From Onchocerca volvulus (Eukaryota > Nematoda > Chromadorea > Rhabditida > Onchocercidae): a DNA stretch of 64,000 nucleotides. Positions 16,601 to 29,600 of this stretch are shown here, one piece after another. A program made the translations under genes and the position numbers. The notes beneath the pieces were generated by a model. It searched no databases. It was not told where the DNA came from and worked only from the letters and a program-made list of their open reading frames with translations. Location: positions 23,651,097 to 23,715,096 of the forward strand of contig HG738138.1 in NCBI GenBank assembly GCA_000499405.2, in the 5' to 3' direction. How positions within the stretch are numbered: the first letter of the stretch is position 1; every line of letters starts with the position of its first letter.

Positions 16601-17952
16601 GAGTCGATGCAAAATTAGAAATGGAATTGAAGTATGATCAGGGTGAAATAAATAATTGCTGATTAATGCTTATTGATTTTAAATTATGGAAATGGTCATC
16701 GCATCTTTTTCTTAAGAATAAAATTCTAAGCAAAAAATTCAGGGAAGAAAATTTATGGACAATACTTTACATAAAAAACGTTAAAATTTTTCTTTAAAGT
16801 GCAATTTTATGAATTCAATGGAATAATTACATGTGACTAATTAATAATAAGGACAGCGAAATTGTAATTAAACTTGAAATGAGAAAATTTTTTTCAAATT
16901 TAAATTCGGATTGAATAATTCATCGTTACAATGCTTTGTTTTTCCTTTTGCAGTTTATTCAAATCTTTGGAAAAATGATATCCAAATTCAAATCGAAATA
17001 TCGGATATTGAAGATGTAGCCGGAACGAAAATTTCGCTAACATATTTAGCAGACAGCTTAATTAAGAATAACTGGTATTATCCTCATATCCGATCATTTT
17101 GCATAGGAATGATTTTTCTTTTAGGTAACAATTTCAGGTTCGAAAATTTGTGAAATTCAAAGAGTGATGAATATTTATTGATTTTTCGATAATGATTGAG
17201 TTATTAGTATTATTAGTTCATCAAAATATTGCATATTCTGTCACATTTTTTTTTTTTTTTTTTGTTATAAAATCTATTTGTTTCAGAAATAGATAATACT
17301 AAAATTTGCTGGTGTTAACTGATTTCAGTTATGTAGATTTCTGTTTTTCAATAGTTGTGAAGAGAAACATCAGAATAGTGGTATCAGATTTTGAAAGCCG
17401 AAAAAGTAAGAAATAGAAATTTAAAGTAGTCAATTTTTGATTATCTACAATTTGAGTTTCCCAATAATTACTCAACCGTATATAATATATGAACAAGAAA
17501 TTAGCAAAAAGCACAAGATATGAATGATTCTTGTTTTTCTCTTAACTATTCATCCTATAAAAGTGATATACAATGTGATAAAAATGATAATATTATTATC
17601 CAGCATATCAACAACAAATCATGTGCAGTTAGTAAACAATTTTCAGATAAATAGTTAAAATAATTAAACAATTTGATAATCGAAAACTCATTAGGCAATT
17701 TGGACAACGGAAGACATCAGAATCGAATAAATAAGCTAATCATTCACTTCTTCAAGCAATGTTTACGAAACTTTCCTCTTCATGAAGATAGTCGGATAAA
17801 TTTACTCGATGATAGTATCCCGTATAAAATCATAAATCATCTTTCGTTAATCAAATATTTCTTCTGCACGTAATCATCAAAAATAACTTTGATTTTAGGA
17901 TGACATTGAAGAGGCAGAAGGATTATTCAGGAATAAATATCGAGACAAGTGA
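13611..17952 (+). CDS. Unknown gene with signal-peptide exon; model incomplete
   Basis: Several exons look coding and have compatible phases, but the protein is not recognised. The first exon starts at the ATG at 13611 or 13650 and ends at 13737. It encodes a classic signal peptide with a hydrophobic core (MILNVCLIVFLSAICSG) and a GTAAGA donor. A possible exon 14322-14365 is followed by 15038-15128, then 16954-17124, then 17695-17869; each junction keeps phase. The last exon begins at 17899. Read in the phase that joins, it stays open past 17952 into the channel gene on the other strand. Read in another frame it ends neatly at 17950-17952 as DDIEEAEGLFRNKYRDK. The predicted secreted part has a few cysteines and no domain that I know. 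It could be one gene, two genes, or partly chance. Confidence 0.4.
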
Positions 17953-17970
17953 TAATATCCAAAAACTTAA

Positions 17971-20900
17971 TCAATCATTCGCTCTTGCGGTACAATACAT
18001 CCAATATATTAAATTCAATATTGTGAATGAAATCGGAAAAGCTTTTTGACATAAACTGAAATTAAAATATAATTAATAAACGAAAATGCATTACAACGAG
18101 AAATGCATGATAATATCACTGGGCTATTACCGAATCTGCAATCCGATATTCATTTTAAAAAAACTGGGAATTTCGAATCTGTAGAACTTTCAGCTTATAA
18201 ATTCTGTTGCAGTAGGATTAAAATGCAGTAATTTTCGTAAAACTTCAATCATTTTTGGTTAAATTTGATTTTCAAAAGCAAAAATGCTTACTTATCCATA
18301 TCTTCACCGTTCCAATGTCGTAAAAATCTCCGTTCATTACTTTCTTTTTTTTGGCGATGTTTCTTTCGTTTTTCCAAAAAATTGAAGAAAAAGGGACGAT
18401 TCATACTACTACTTTCACTGTCTAAATAATATTATTAATATTTACACGAATTTTTATAATAATTATACCTATCGAGAGCCTGTGATGTCACTCTAATTAC
18501 ATCAATATTAAAATTTGAATTTTGAATATTACAGTCGACGAAAATTTATTATATTCATCTATCTGTTTTTCACAAATCTATGCAAATATTTCAATAAAAT
18601 GAATATTGTGGATGAAAAAAGTTTTGGAAATTTTTTCTGTACTATTGAAACATTCGGAAGATATTTAAGGCATTCCATAAATTATCCTGATAATTTGTTA
18701 ATATATAATCGCAATTCAGTTGAGGAATTAAATTATTTATATAAAATTCAAGCGAACAAAGGAAATTCGATAAGACTTAGTAAAACTTTCGCCAAAAATT
18801 CAAAAGATGAAAAGAATCTTAGATTGAAATACGAACTATATTCATTTAATTTCATTATTTCCGGATTTCGAATCGTTACTGACGGCTTTGGCTCATTGCA
18901 TTCGATGAGTGTTGCCGTATTACGTGCCCATAACCTGTCACTTAGATCTTCTCCGGATATCCGTAAATCTTCCTCAACTCGTTCAGTTAACGGTAACTAG
19001 AAATATTTTACGGAAATAAATTCTTGATGATTTAATTTTCACTAATTTTCAAATCATTTTTATTTGGTACCAAATTTTAAATGTTTTCTTGAAATTGAAT
19101 AATACCTGACATAATTCTTAAAAATTTAATTTTTCGATGAAAAAATCGCAATAAATTTGAAATTTAAAGAAAACGATTCAAACAATGAATAAAGAAAATG
19201 ACTATCATATTAAATTAAAAAATGAACCTTTCGCCGACGACCTTCCTTGAATAATCGTTTATTTCGTCGAGATTCAGTAAGCAATAAACTAGTATCATCA
19301 AAATCATCACTTTCAACATTTTCTCGACTCCTTGATGTAGTCGGTTTCTCTAACATTCCAACAATAGCTAATTCAACAATTGATAAAAATATATAGCCAA
19401 CACAACCAAACATAAACAAATCCAAACCTTTTACATATGAAACCTGAAAAAATTTCAAAACAACAAATATTTAATGGAATAGATAGGCTTATTTCATGCA
19501 TCTTGCAAGATTCAGTCTTGAAATAGCTATATGATATATATGAAAATTAGAATTATTTGCTTCATTTCAAACTTTTAAAATTTTAATAAATTTTTTCTTT
19601 TCAAGGATGATTAAACGAAAAATGTGTAATTCTCGCTGCCAATCCAAAGAGTTGATAGGTCAAATTTTAAATCCTTTAAGAAATTAGCATCTTGAAGTTT
19701 TCGTATGGAGCTATATCAGAACTGTCGTATAATATTAAAATTATCGCCAAAGTTTTAGTATTATACGACATTTATGATAACTAAATTCGCACCTTTGGAA
19801 GTGACCTTGCGACATTAGAATATTGTAAAGTAAGTGCCATCATTGATGAAACACCAACGGTGACCCGAGCTGGAAGCGATCGGCGATCCAACCAAAATGA
19901 TATCCATGAAATGAGTACCATACAATAGGTTGGGAGATAAATTTGTAATAAGTAGAAACCGTAAGAGCGTCGGAAATATAATTTTATATGCAACTGCAAT
20001 TATGTAAATTTTGAACTCACACAGAAAAACCAATTCATTAGATCATTTTTCATACTACAAAAATCTTCTTAAATTGATGACAAGCAAGAAGTCAGATGTC
20101 ATTTATTCTGCTTAATTAATCTGAACCGGTAAATTGCTGCTTAAATTTCGGAGGTATTTCTATTCTTTTATAAAAAATCAAAAATTAAATCTATTTCTTC
20201 CGTTATAACATTCAAAACCAATGGCCCAGTGCCAAACATAGCATGAAGAAAAAATGCCGAATGAAGTTGTAATTTGAGTAACAATTACAAAATGAATGTC
20301 GCATTAAAAAAAGAATTTCTAGAAACTATCTCAACTTATTGTTCAAATGTCAAATATTACAGCATCATGCTTAATTAATTAGCAACTTACAGTATCTTTC
20401 ATGTTGTTATGCTATTGTTTATCACTTACATGATCCCAAACACCGGCTGGATATTGGAATGTTTCTTTGTCATGTGTATAATGTGTCATATGAAAATCAG
20501 GTAAATTTGTATCGCCAATCACTTCTACCGGAATTCCATGACGTTTCCAATGTAAGCGAACTTTGCCAATATTGAATGAATAACTTTCAAAAACCATCGT
20601 GCATTCAACACGATCCATTGGAAAAATTGAAAAATCCATTTCACATGGTGTTTCTACCATAATTCTAAAAATAAAATATTTCCAATTTGCTAATTTTTCT
20701 TCCATTCATCTGTTATTTTTCCGCCGTTTTAGTAATATTCGCAGTTTTACTAAGTGCTTAATCAGCAGAATACTTTAACAGGTAAAGTTATTTCTCAGGT
20801 GGTTGTATCTTGGCCTTTCCAAGAAAAATTTTGTTACCTGTAATTTATCCAAACGGTACCATTCGGAAGAATAGCAAGGAAAACATTCGGTGTAGGTGAA

Positions 20901-23617
20901 TGATGTATCATTGATCCTTTACTATTTACGATACATACATTAGGTAACCATAATTTTTCTACCATTCGATGTGATAAAGTTAAATTTTGCACACATTCTG
21001 CTCCTTCGATATCCTTAAAAATAAAAAGATAAAAAACAGTGATAATTTTGATTTTATCAATTTTTTAAAATTCAAATAATTTCATCCATTCTTTTCAACA
21101 TAATCGATGGATAAGTAACAAATGATTCAATTATTAAATGTAAGTATTGTTCCATTAAATCAACATATCACATCAAGCTTATCACATCAAACCCTATAAT
21201 ACTATTTTTCGAAGCAAATTTTGAGAGAATAAAATCAAAGACAAAAATTAGATTACTTGAAATGACAAATTAGGATCTCGCCAGATTTGCGCCAACAAGA
21301 TATGCATCTTCGAGCTGCTCTGTATTTCGGAAATTTCGGATATCTAAAATTAGTAATAATTTAAGCTTTTTCTTTTGTTTTTATTCTCAAAACAAATACC
21401 TAGAAAACGCAAGTATATTGTAAAATATGCTATAAATTAAAAAAAAAAAAAAAAAACAGACAGACAAAAAAAAGTTCGCAATCAAAAGAGAACAAAAAAA
21501 TTTTGCCATCATTTTTTCATTCGTAGCATTCATTAAACATTCATGAAATGGTCATTTTTAATGAGAACCTGTTGAATGAGTATTTCAACGTCCACATCAA
21601 CACCTTTTACGGCTGGCACCAAATTTCGATCGTATTTTTTCAATATATCCGTTAATAATCTAAAATATACTTTATAGTTGCATTAACGAAAAGTTAAAAC
21701 ATTAAATATTAATATAAACTATTGATGAATATTTAATTCTAGACTTATTACAGCTGTTCCTTTAAAGAAAGTAGAGAAATCCGAAAAAATGACATTTGTT
21801 CTAATATTATTACAATCATTTACAATATAATCCTATGTTTCAAGCAACTTATCAGTTAATGAAAACGGTAATCATTCGTCTTGACACGAAAAAAAAAAGT
21901 AGGGGATAAAAATGTTGATAAAGTTGAATTGATAGAGACGAAAATTAGAGTTAAATAAGCAAATAAGCTAAGCACTCCATTTCTGCTTGGCTAACCGTGG
22001 CTTGTTTTAAGAAAAATGCACTAGTTGCCTAGGAAAACACAGATTTGTTAACAAAAAAAAGTGCCTAGAAAGATGTTGGCTTACTTTTCAGCTATTCCCT
22101 CACTTTGTCCCGAAATACATTTATTATTTGACGTATTATTTTCATGAGAATCTGAAAAAAGTAATGACACATACAAACATATATGACATATAATGGTGAT
22201 AAAAAAACAAACAAACAAAAATTTTGAAAGAATTTTTTTAATTTTAATAATTTTCTTTTTTTTTAAAGAAATTTTAATGAAATCTACTACCAAGCATGTA
22301 GCGACATTTTCCGATGTTATCAGCAACAAAGCCAGTACGACATATACAATTCACTTTACCCGTACCGCTATTTTTTTGACAAAACGATGAACGTAAATCA
22401 CACTTTTCACAACCTAAATTATTCATGCCGTGAAGTGACAAAATCAATCTGAATGTATAAATAAACAAGTAAATAACTAAATAATTAGATAAAAAGATAG
22501 TTGAGAAAAACAGAATTTTGCAGAAAGTTTTCAAATTAATGCTTTTCATTAAGATATTGTCACTTCATTTTATTAATAAAATTTGCACAAATTTAATATA
22601 TCAGGAAAAGAAAAGTAAGCTTACTATTATCATACAGAAATACTCTAATACTTTATTACATAAAATACTTGTGTTAGAGTTAATCTTTTAACTCACTGTC
22701 TTAGCAAAATTATCTGAATGTCTGCTAAAGTTTTCGTTTTTTAATGATGGCGCAATTATCTTTTAAGCAAGAATGAACATCTATTTCTGAACAAAACTTA
22801 GGTTGTTAATCGTTTAAATATTTATTATAAAATCCAAACAACTGATAGAATCTTATAATATTATTAATGCAGAGATAAAATCACATTTTGTTATAAAAAA
22901 AATTTGAGATTAAACATGAAATGTTGAACATTAATATTTTCACTTCTTCTTTGATTGACAACTTTCTTTTATTCTGATGAAAGATAAGTCTAATACAATT
23001 AGTTTATTTTGATCAAGTTATTTGACATAAACAATGGAGGGAAAAAAAAGATTAAAAAGATATTTATATTGCTTTAAGAAATTGAAATGAAAATTGAACA
23101 TGAAGGTCTTTGTGGCATTATAAGATATTTAAATGTTATGGAATCATCTTCTTTGGATGCGGGAGTGTCGGAAATCAATTTTATAGTTCAGTCATTTCTG
23201 TAATTTTAAATCTTTCTTGATGTTTAATCCATAATTCAATTAATGTTATGTTTCCTTAATGTAATTTTGTAAGCAGCCCAAATGGGATGAGACGGTTGTA
23301 TTTCACTGTAGTGTGTTACTGTTTTTTACTTTTTTACACTGTGCCAGATTGTTACCTTCAATATGTCCCAAAAAGTGAAATGCTAATATTCTATGAAGAA
23401 ATTCTAGAATTGTGTCTTGTCAAGGTTTTTTGACAGGAAGGTGTTTTTGACATGAACTGGTGGTAATAATATCGCAAAGAAGTTTTAAAAAAAAAGGAAA
23501 GGAAAAATTATGAAGCAAACCTGAAAGTTCGGTAGAAGTTGTGGCTGCCTGGAAGATCTGTAGGATAAGTAGAGCAATAATTCTTAGCAAAAAAATCAGA
23601 ATATATGGAAAATTCAT
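17971..23617 (-). CDS. Cys-loop ligand-gated anion channel subunit with N-terminal EGF-like module
   Basis: Twelve exons, all in phase, give 555 residues: 23521-23617, 22291-22413, 22085-22151, 21569-21659, 21257-21343, 20838-21013, 20430-20664, 19793-19993, 19228-19443, 18837-18996, 18292-18421, 17971-18055. The signal peptide is residues 1 to about 25. Residues 34-69 hold six cysteines in an EGF-like order ending CICRTGF...GKC. The ligand-binding domain follows, with the signature Cys-loop (C221 and C235, 13 residues between). M1 is about 304-326. M2 is preceded by PAR (333-335), the marker of anion-selective channels. M3 is about 365-388, followed by a long charged M3-M4 loop, then M4 about 533-549 at the extreme C-terminus. 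It is a pentameric plasma-membrane receptor subunit of the nematode GABA/glycine-receptor-like (lgc/ggr) kind; the ligand is not deducible. It lies tail-to-tail with the unknown gene to its left. Confidence 0.9.
22291..22413 (-). other. EGF-like exon of the channel gene
   Basis: This exon carries all six cysteines of the EGF-like module and little else. It is bounded by phase-1 introns on both sides, the typical arrangement for a shuffled extracellular module. An upstream in-frame extension with a hydrophobic stretch (to 22549) could serve as an alternative start, but the splice from the signal-peptide exon at 23521 fits perfectly. Confidence 0.75.
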
Positions 23618-26600
23618 TCACCAATATGCCAGTATTTCTTATATGAGTTCGATGTATCACAATAAAAATCATAAAATTCTCCTAAAAAATGAAAGTTGCC
23701 TAATTTTTGATGTATACTGATTCCTTAAAAATATGCAGTATTATCACAAAAAGTATTTTTTTTTTCTTTTTTAGTATCTTTCAAACTCTATTACAGGAAG
23801 AATGACTGCTTGATGATTATAGCAGAAAAAAGAAAAAAAAAAAGAAGGCTTAAATGCTCTAATTCCAAAAGAAGAAAAATGAATAAAGTGAACTAAATGA
23901 ACAAGCCTAATCAATAGTCAATCAAACAGTCCTAATTTAGATCAATTTTAGATTGCTTGATCAGTTATTATGCTTCATTTTCTGATCAATTATGAATACA
24001 AACTTAATAAAGACAACCTATGCTTCTTTTTCGATCGGTTATGAACAAACATGTATAACGTGTTAGTAAAATTTTCTAGCTGAATATATTTACATTATTG
24101 ATATATTTATAGAATGCAGAAAATATCAAGAATGATATGATAGCGAGAGATTATCTATTCATTCATATTGAATTCCGTTGTCGGCGAATTTTAAAATTAA
24201 ACAAAGAGGAAAGGCTCAATTTGATTGCATTTTTAATTAATTATAGGAATCAAAATAATGAATGGATTTTACACTCGTTTAAACGGAATCAGATCAAAAC
24301 AACACATGTTATCATGTAGTAGGAATGATTTTAAGCATTAAAGTGATGTGTATGTTTAAAAAGAAGCTAGAGTTGATGATAAATATGATATAAATTTCGT
24401 TAAGATGAATTAGAAAAGTGGAATGAAGTTGTAAAATTAAATATTTCAAATAAACAATTATAATATTACAATTTGACTTATTCAAGGTCAAAAATCAGCA
24501 TACATCAATTATCTCCTTTTCAGCTTTTATATTTTTATAATAATAGATAAATGGGAGGAATAAAATTTATTTTCATTTCATTTTTCATTCGAATTTCAAA
24601 TGATTTGAAGTTTTGCTTCTGCAATTTTTCCATAACTTTTCGTTTTGTACAACTACTTTGATCATTGCGATATAATAGGATATTGAATAAAAATATATAT
24701 TTCGAAGATAGTAAAGCTAACTTTTGATGCTGTTAATTGATTCAGTGATAATATCAAAAATCGATGATAAGAAGGAAGGTATAAGAAATAGATATTCTCA
24801 AAGAAAGAAACAATTGAAGTGTATTTCTGAAGAGAATAATATGTAAATATGCAAATTTCAAGAAATACGAAATTTTCGTCCAGTTTCAAGGTAAAATATG
24901 CAACGGATAAATGAGCAAATTTATCGAGAATAAATGTACCAAAAATTATGGGTTAGAAGAATTAAATTGAAAGGAAATTTGTTATAATTATGGCCTACTA
25001 ATAATATTAATTTTAGGAAAATAAATAAAAAGTAAAATAATAAAAAATAAAAATGCATATTTGGAGAAAAATCTTCAACATAGTAAATGAAACCTGTGAA
25101 TTGTTTTTCTAATTTCAATAGAGCTCTTTTTAAGATTTTCCAACAAGTTAGTGACAATTACTGATCTAAATAGGGTAAAATTTCCATTAAATTTGAAATT
25201 GATTAATTAGAAAGGAAGAGTTTTCATGCATTTTCATGCATATGTATAAAAGAATTTACACACTTTTTCAAATACACTTTCTTAAATTTGCTTTTTTCTA
25301 TACACTTATAATTTTTACATACACTTACTTATGCTTGCTTAAAATAATACAAGATGATGATTGAATAGTTTCTTATAAGCAAAAAAGGAATAAATATTGA
25401 CGCATGGATATTATGCTTTTAAAATCTAGGTTTAAAATTTAATTAGTAATAGCAAATTTTTAATGATCAATAAAAAATGCGTTATGAAAAAGGTCAAAAC
25501 AGAATGAAAAAGTTGTATTTTCGGAGACACTTTTTAGACTAATGAAAAAAAAAAAAAAAAAAAATAATTCCTAATGACAAGTATTTATCCAGCCAATATC
25601 AAATCGAATCATTCATGCTAAAATGTTAACATCATTTTCGAAAATTGGATGCTTTTTTTTTTTTTATTGCTGTAAATTTAACGAACAATAATAATTGTTC
25701 ACTAAGGCAAGAAATATTTTAATATTTAGAAAGCAAACTAAATTTTGAATTTTTCCTTTTCTTTTTTTTTTCTGTTAGTTACAATGCCTTTCGAAAGACG
25801 TCCCATTGGCAAGGAAGTTAATTCAAATGTTATGTTTACGTTAAGAAAGCGGAAATGGAAAATCACGATGTAAAAAAATTCATTTAAAAAAAAAAATTCT
25901 GAAGCTTCAGGCGAAATATCATTTTGTTCGCACGATATTTGTGGGAAAGAAAACGATTTAATTGACATTTTTAGGCCCATCTTCAAGCAGTATTAGATTG
26001 ATTAGTCTGATAGAAACTTTCATTCATACTGAAAAATCGATAACTTACCATTTTCACAGCATTTTCAATCCAGATCAGATTTTTGATGCTCGAATTTTTC
26101 ATCATTACTTTCGTTAAAATTATGGAATACGTTTAGGCAAATCTCTTTTGCTTACAAATTTCTATCACAATTTTTAGTATGAAAAAATGCATCATGCAAT
26201 TATCAAATAAAATAAATGTCAAACATTAATATTAGCAAATAAAATAAATGTCAAACATGAATATTAGCAAATCCAATATTACTATAGCTCAAAAAATTTG
26301 CTTCTAATTAATTAATTATTTTTCAACAAATTTTTTGCAAAATTGTCAAAATTGATATAAAATCAAAAACAAAAGAAAGTATTTAGAAAAGAATTGCCCA
26401 TATATTTCATATCTTTTTATTTGCTTCTTCTTCTTCTTCTTCTTGCAAAATCCATTACATCACAAACTTATTCGCATGCATTATTAAAAAATCTTTTGGC
26501 AAGCTAATTCAGGTTTCATCTATTTCGCTTTCTAAAAACTTGCTTAAAAAAGCAAAAATTATCTCATCAGTATTTAATTTTCTTTGTGCTAATTTGAAAT

Positions 26601-29600
26601 TCTCCAAAATGGCAATATTTCCAAATATCACTACTTGCTACTAATTGAAATGGATTTAATCGATGAATCGATGCATCAACTAAGTAAAATAAGACTTAAA
26701 ATTTTTGAAATTTTTTGAAAAAAGATTTATTTAAATATAAAGTGTTGAATAAAAAATAATTTTATTATTGTAAAAAAACTCTTATCAATTTCACTTTATC
26801 TATGCAAGATGATAGGCTAATAAAAAGGATATTCAAGTTTATAATCTATTTTCAATAGCATCAAATAATTCCATCTAAGAATAGTCAAAAAATTTCAGTT
26901 AATTAGAATATTTATTGATAATCTATTCTTTTATCTAATTACACCAATCGTTATAATAGTTGAAACTTGAATATTATTATTTTAGCTTACTTTTTTTAAA
27001 AATTAGTCTCATTATGCTAAGATTATTATTTCTAGTGTAAATAGTAAGATCAAAAAAAATCTGGCATAATTAATAATATTAAAAAGGAAACTTATACTTC
27101 TGCTTTTTAATAAGCTCTAATAGTTGAAAATAATCGAAATTGAGTAGCTAAAAGACTTTAAAATAGAGGAAGCAGATAAATTTCACACTTTATTTTTGGA
27201 ATGAATTAAAATCTGGCTCATATTTCATCCGTCTGAATACCTGTGAAAATCACTTCGAAAATAAACATTTCTTTCAAAATTGCTAACAAGATTCACTTTT
27301 CCTAAAATTATTAAGCTTATTTATCATTAAATTATTTAATTGATTGAAATTAATTTTGAAATATTTAAAATAAAATATTTCTTTTAAATATGCGAAAAAA
27401 GAACATAGAACAAAAGCATAAAATATGGAATATTGTAGAAATAAATTACATCTTTTTATATATTTTAAATTTTATGAGATTTTTTTCAGCTTTAGCTTTA
27501 TTACTTTGACTTTGGGATTTAAACTATTTTTCTCAATTAGAATTGATAAAATGAATAATAATTTTTGAAATTAGACAACTTATAGGTTAATATATTATCA
27601 TAAAACATTTGGAGAATTATCTACAATTAGTTCTCATTTTATCAATACTTTACTGATAAAAATAGGAGCAAAGGATTTACAGTATTTTACAATTTTCATT
27701 ACAAGGAATATTTTCTTATTTAATAGGCTATCGAATTTATTCATTTTATTTACTGCTTAAAGAAATCAGAAATAAATAAAAGAAATCTGAAAATTAGTAA
27801 TACATAAAGTTTCAAGTGTAAACAGTAGTATATCACACTTATCAAAACTATGCAATTTGTATTGAATTATTATCATTCGCCAATGTAATACAGTAAAAAT
27901 ACCAAACAATAACAATTTATTGTTAGTTTAAATTTTTAGTTTACTTATCAAAATTTCAATTTTTATCGAATTATTATCATTGTTATCATTGGGATGAAAA
28001 TTCACATGGAATCATTTCAATCTTCGCCACTTAAAATTTAGTCCATTCAGCTATAAATAATTATTTTAAAATCGTAAAAAAAAATATTTTTGCATGTTTT
28101 ATCTTTTTCAATATTGATTATCGAATTTGTTCATTTTATTTATTACTTTAATTAGCGATTGATTATTAGTATCTTAAGAATCGCAGTAAGTTTATTCCGC
28201 TTGTTTTACCAAATCGAATTGAAATACAAGGATACAAGTATGAGATGCACCGTATACTTTCATATTCTGAATAACTAATATCATTTAAAAACTTACAATT
28301 GCATGCAGAATGCAGAATGCAGAATGCATCATATGATAATAAATCTTTGCATTATTTAAGCAAACATTTCTCGAATTTTGAATTAAATAAAACCTTAATC
28401 TAGAAATAGCCAATTAATTAAAAGGAAATTGTTACATGCAGGTGATAAGAGCAAGTTTTAAAAAGGTCAATCATCAGCAAATAATAATTCTCGAGATTTC
28501 CGAAATAATTCCAGGATAAATATTCTTGAAACATCTTAATCTAGTTTATTACTTTATTTTATCTATAATAAATTGTTCAGACTAATTAGTTCACACTTAA
28601 TTAGCAGCTTCATCAGTAAATTACTAAAAAACAGCTTAGAATAAAACTGAAAAGATGATGAAGTTGTACTTAAGTTGTTAACAAAAAAAAAAAAGAAAAA
28701 AAACTGGCATCTGCATTTTCTGCCGAACGTTACATAGGAACAATGTGAAGGGAAAGGAATTACTAAAAATATTCGAAATATTAAAACGAAAAATTAAAAA
28801 ATAAGCATTTTGATATATTTCAAATCAGAATATCAAATTAATGAATACTTTAGCAATTTATTTATAGCATAACTGTAATATATGCAAGTTTAATAATAAT
28901 ATGAAATTAGAAATGACATCATAACAATTCATTTCTTATTTCTATCAAAATGGTGGAAACTACAATTTCAGATTTTTACTATCTTTTACATTTACTTGGG
29001 AAACAATATTTTGTGAGTAAAATTAAAATTACACCAACTAAAACTTTCAAAGTTTTGTTATTTTAATTATTGTCACATATGATCGTGCCAGGATTTCTTG
29101 TCGAAAAAATAAGAAATAAATTTTTTTTTCCTTTTTTTTCTTCGCGAACAAAATTATATTATTTATTATTTTTATGTCACAATTAATTCAAATTTATGTT
29201 AAAAGATATATTTTAAAGTAATTTTATCCCTGTAAAGTGCTGAACTAATAACTCAATATTACATTCTTTTCGTATATTTTGTTTTTATAACTGAGATTCG
29301 TCTATTTAAGATTAAATTTTTCCCATAAATCTCTTTTTTTATAAATGAAAATTGAAACAAAATCAAAAATAAAAAATATCGAAAATTAGTTATGAAATTA
29401 AAAAAAGTTTGGAAAGTTTTTTTTTTTTTTTTTTTTTTTTGAAGAATTTTCAAGAGTAGATTTGATCGCGTATATGATTAATTGAAAGAAAAAAAAAAGA
29501 AACGAATTAAGCACTTATTTAAAATTAAAAGTCGCAAGAATGAAAAACTTTCTAGAAAATTGAGCAATTCATCAGAATTTTTTCCAATCATTCAGCATAA

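Noticed and set aside
17990..18049. Plus-strand continuation of the unknown gene
   Set aside because: It overlaps the channel's M4 exon (17971-18055), whose membrane-segment reading is far stronger.
18515..19000. 161-codon plus-strand open frame with a hydrophobic start
   Set aside because: It is the shadow of the channel's M3-M4 loop exon 18837-18996 on the minus strand, which joins in phase with both neighbours and leads to M4.
22414..22549. Alternative N-terminus of the channel from an in-frame ATG at 22549
   Set aside because: The signal-peptide exon at 23521-23617 splices in phase to 22413 and gives a cleaner secreted start.
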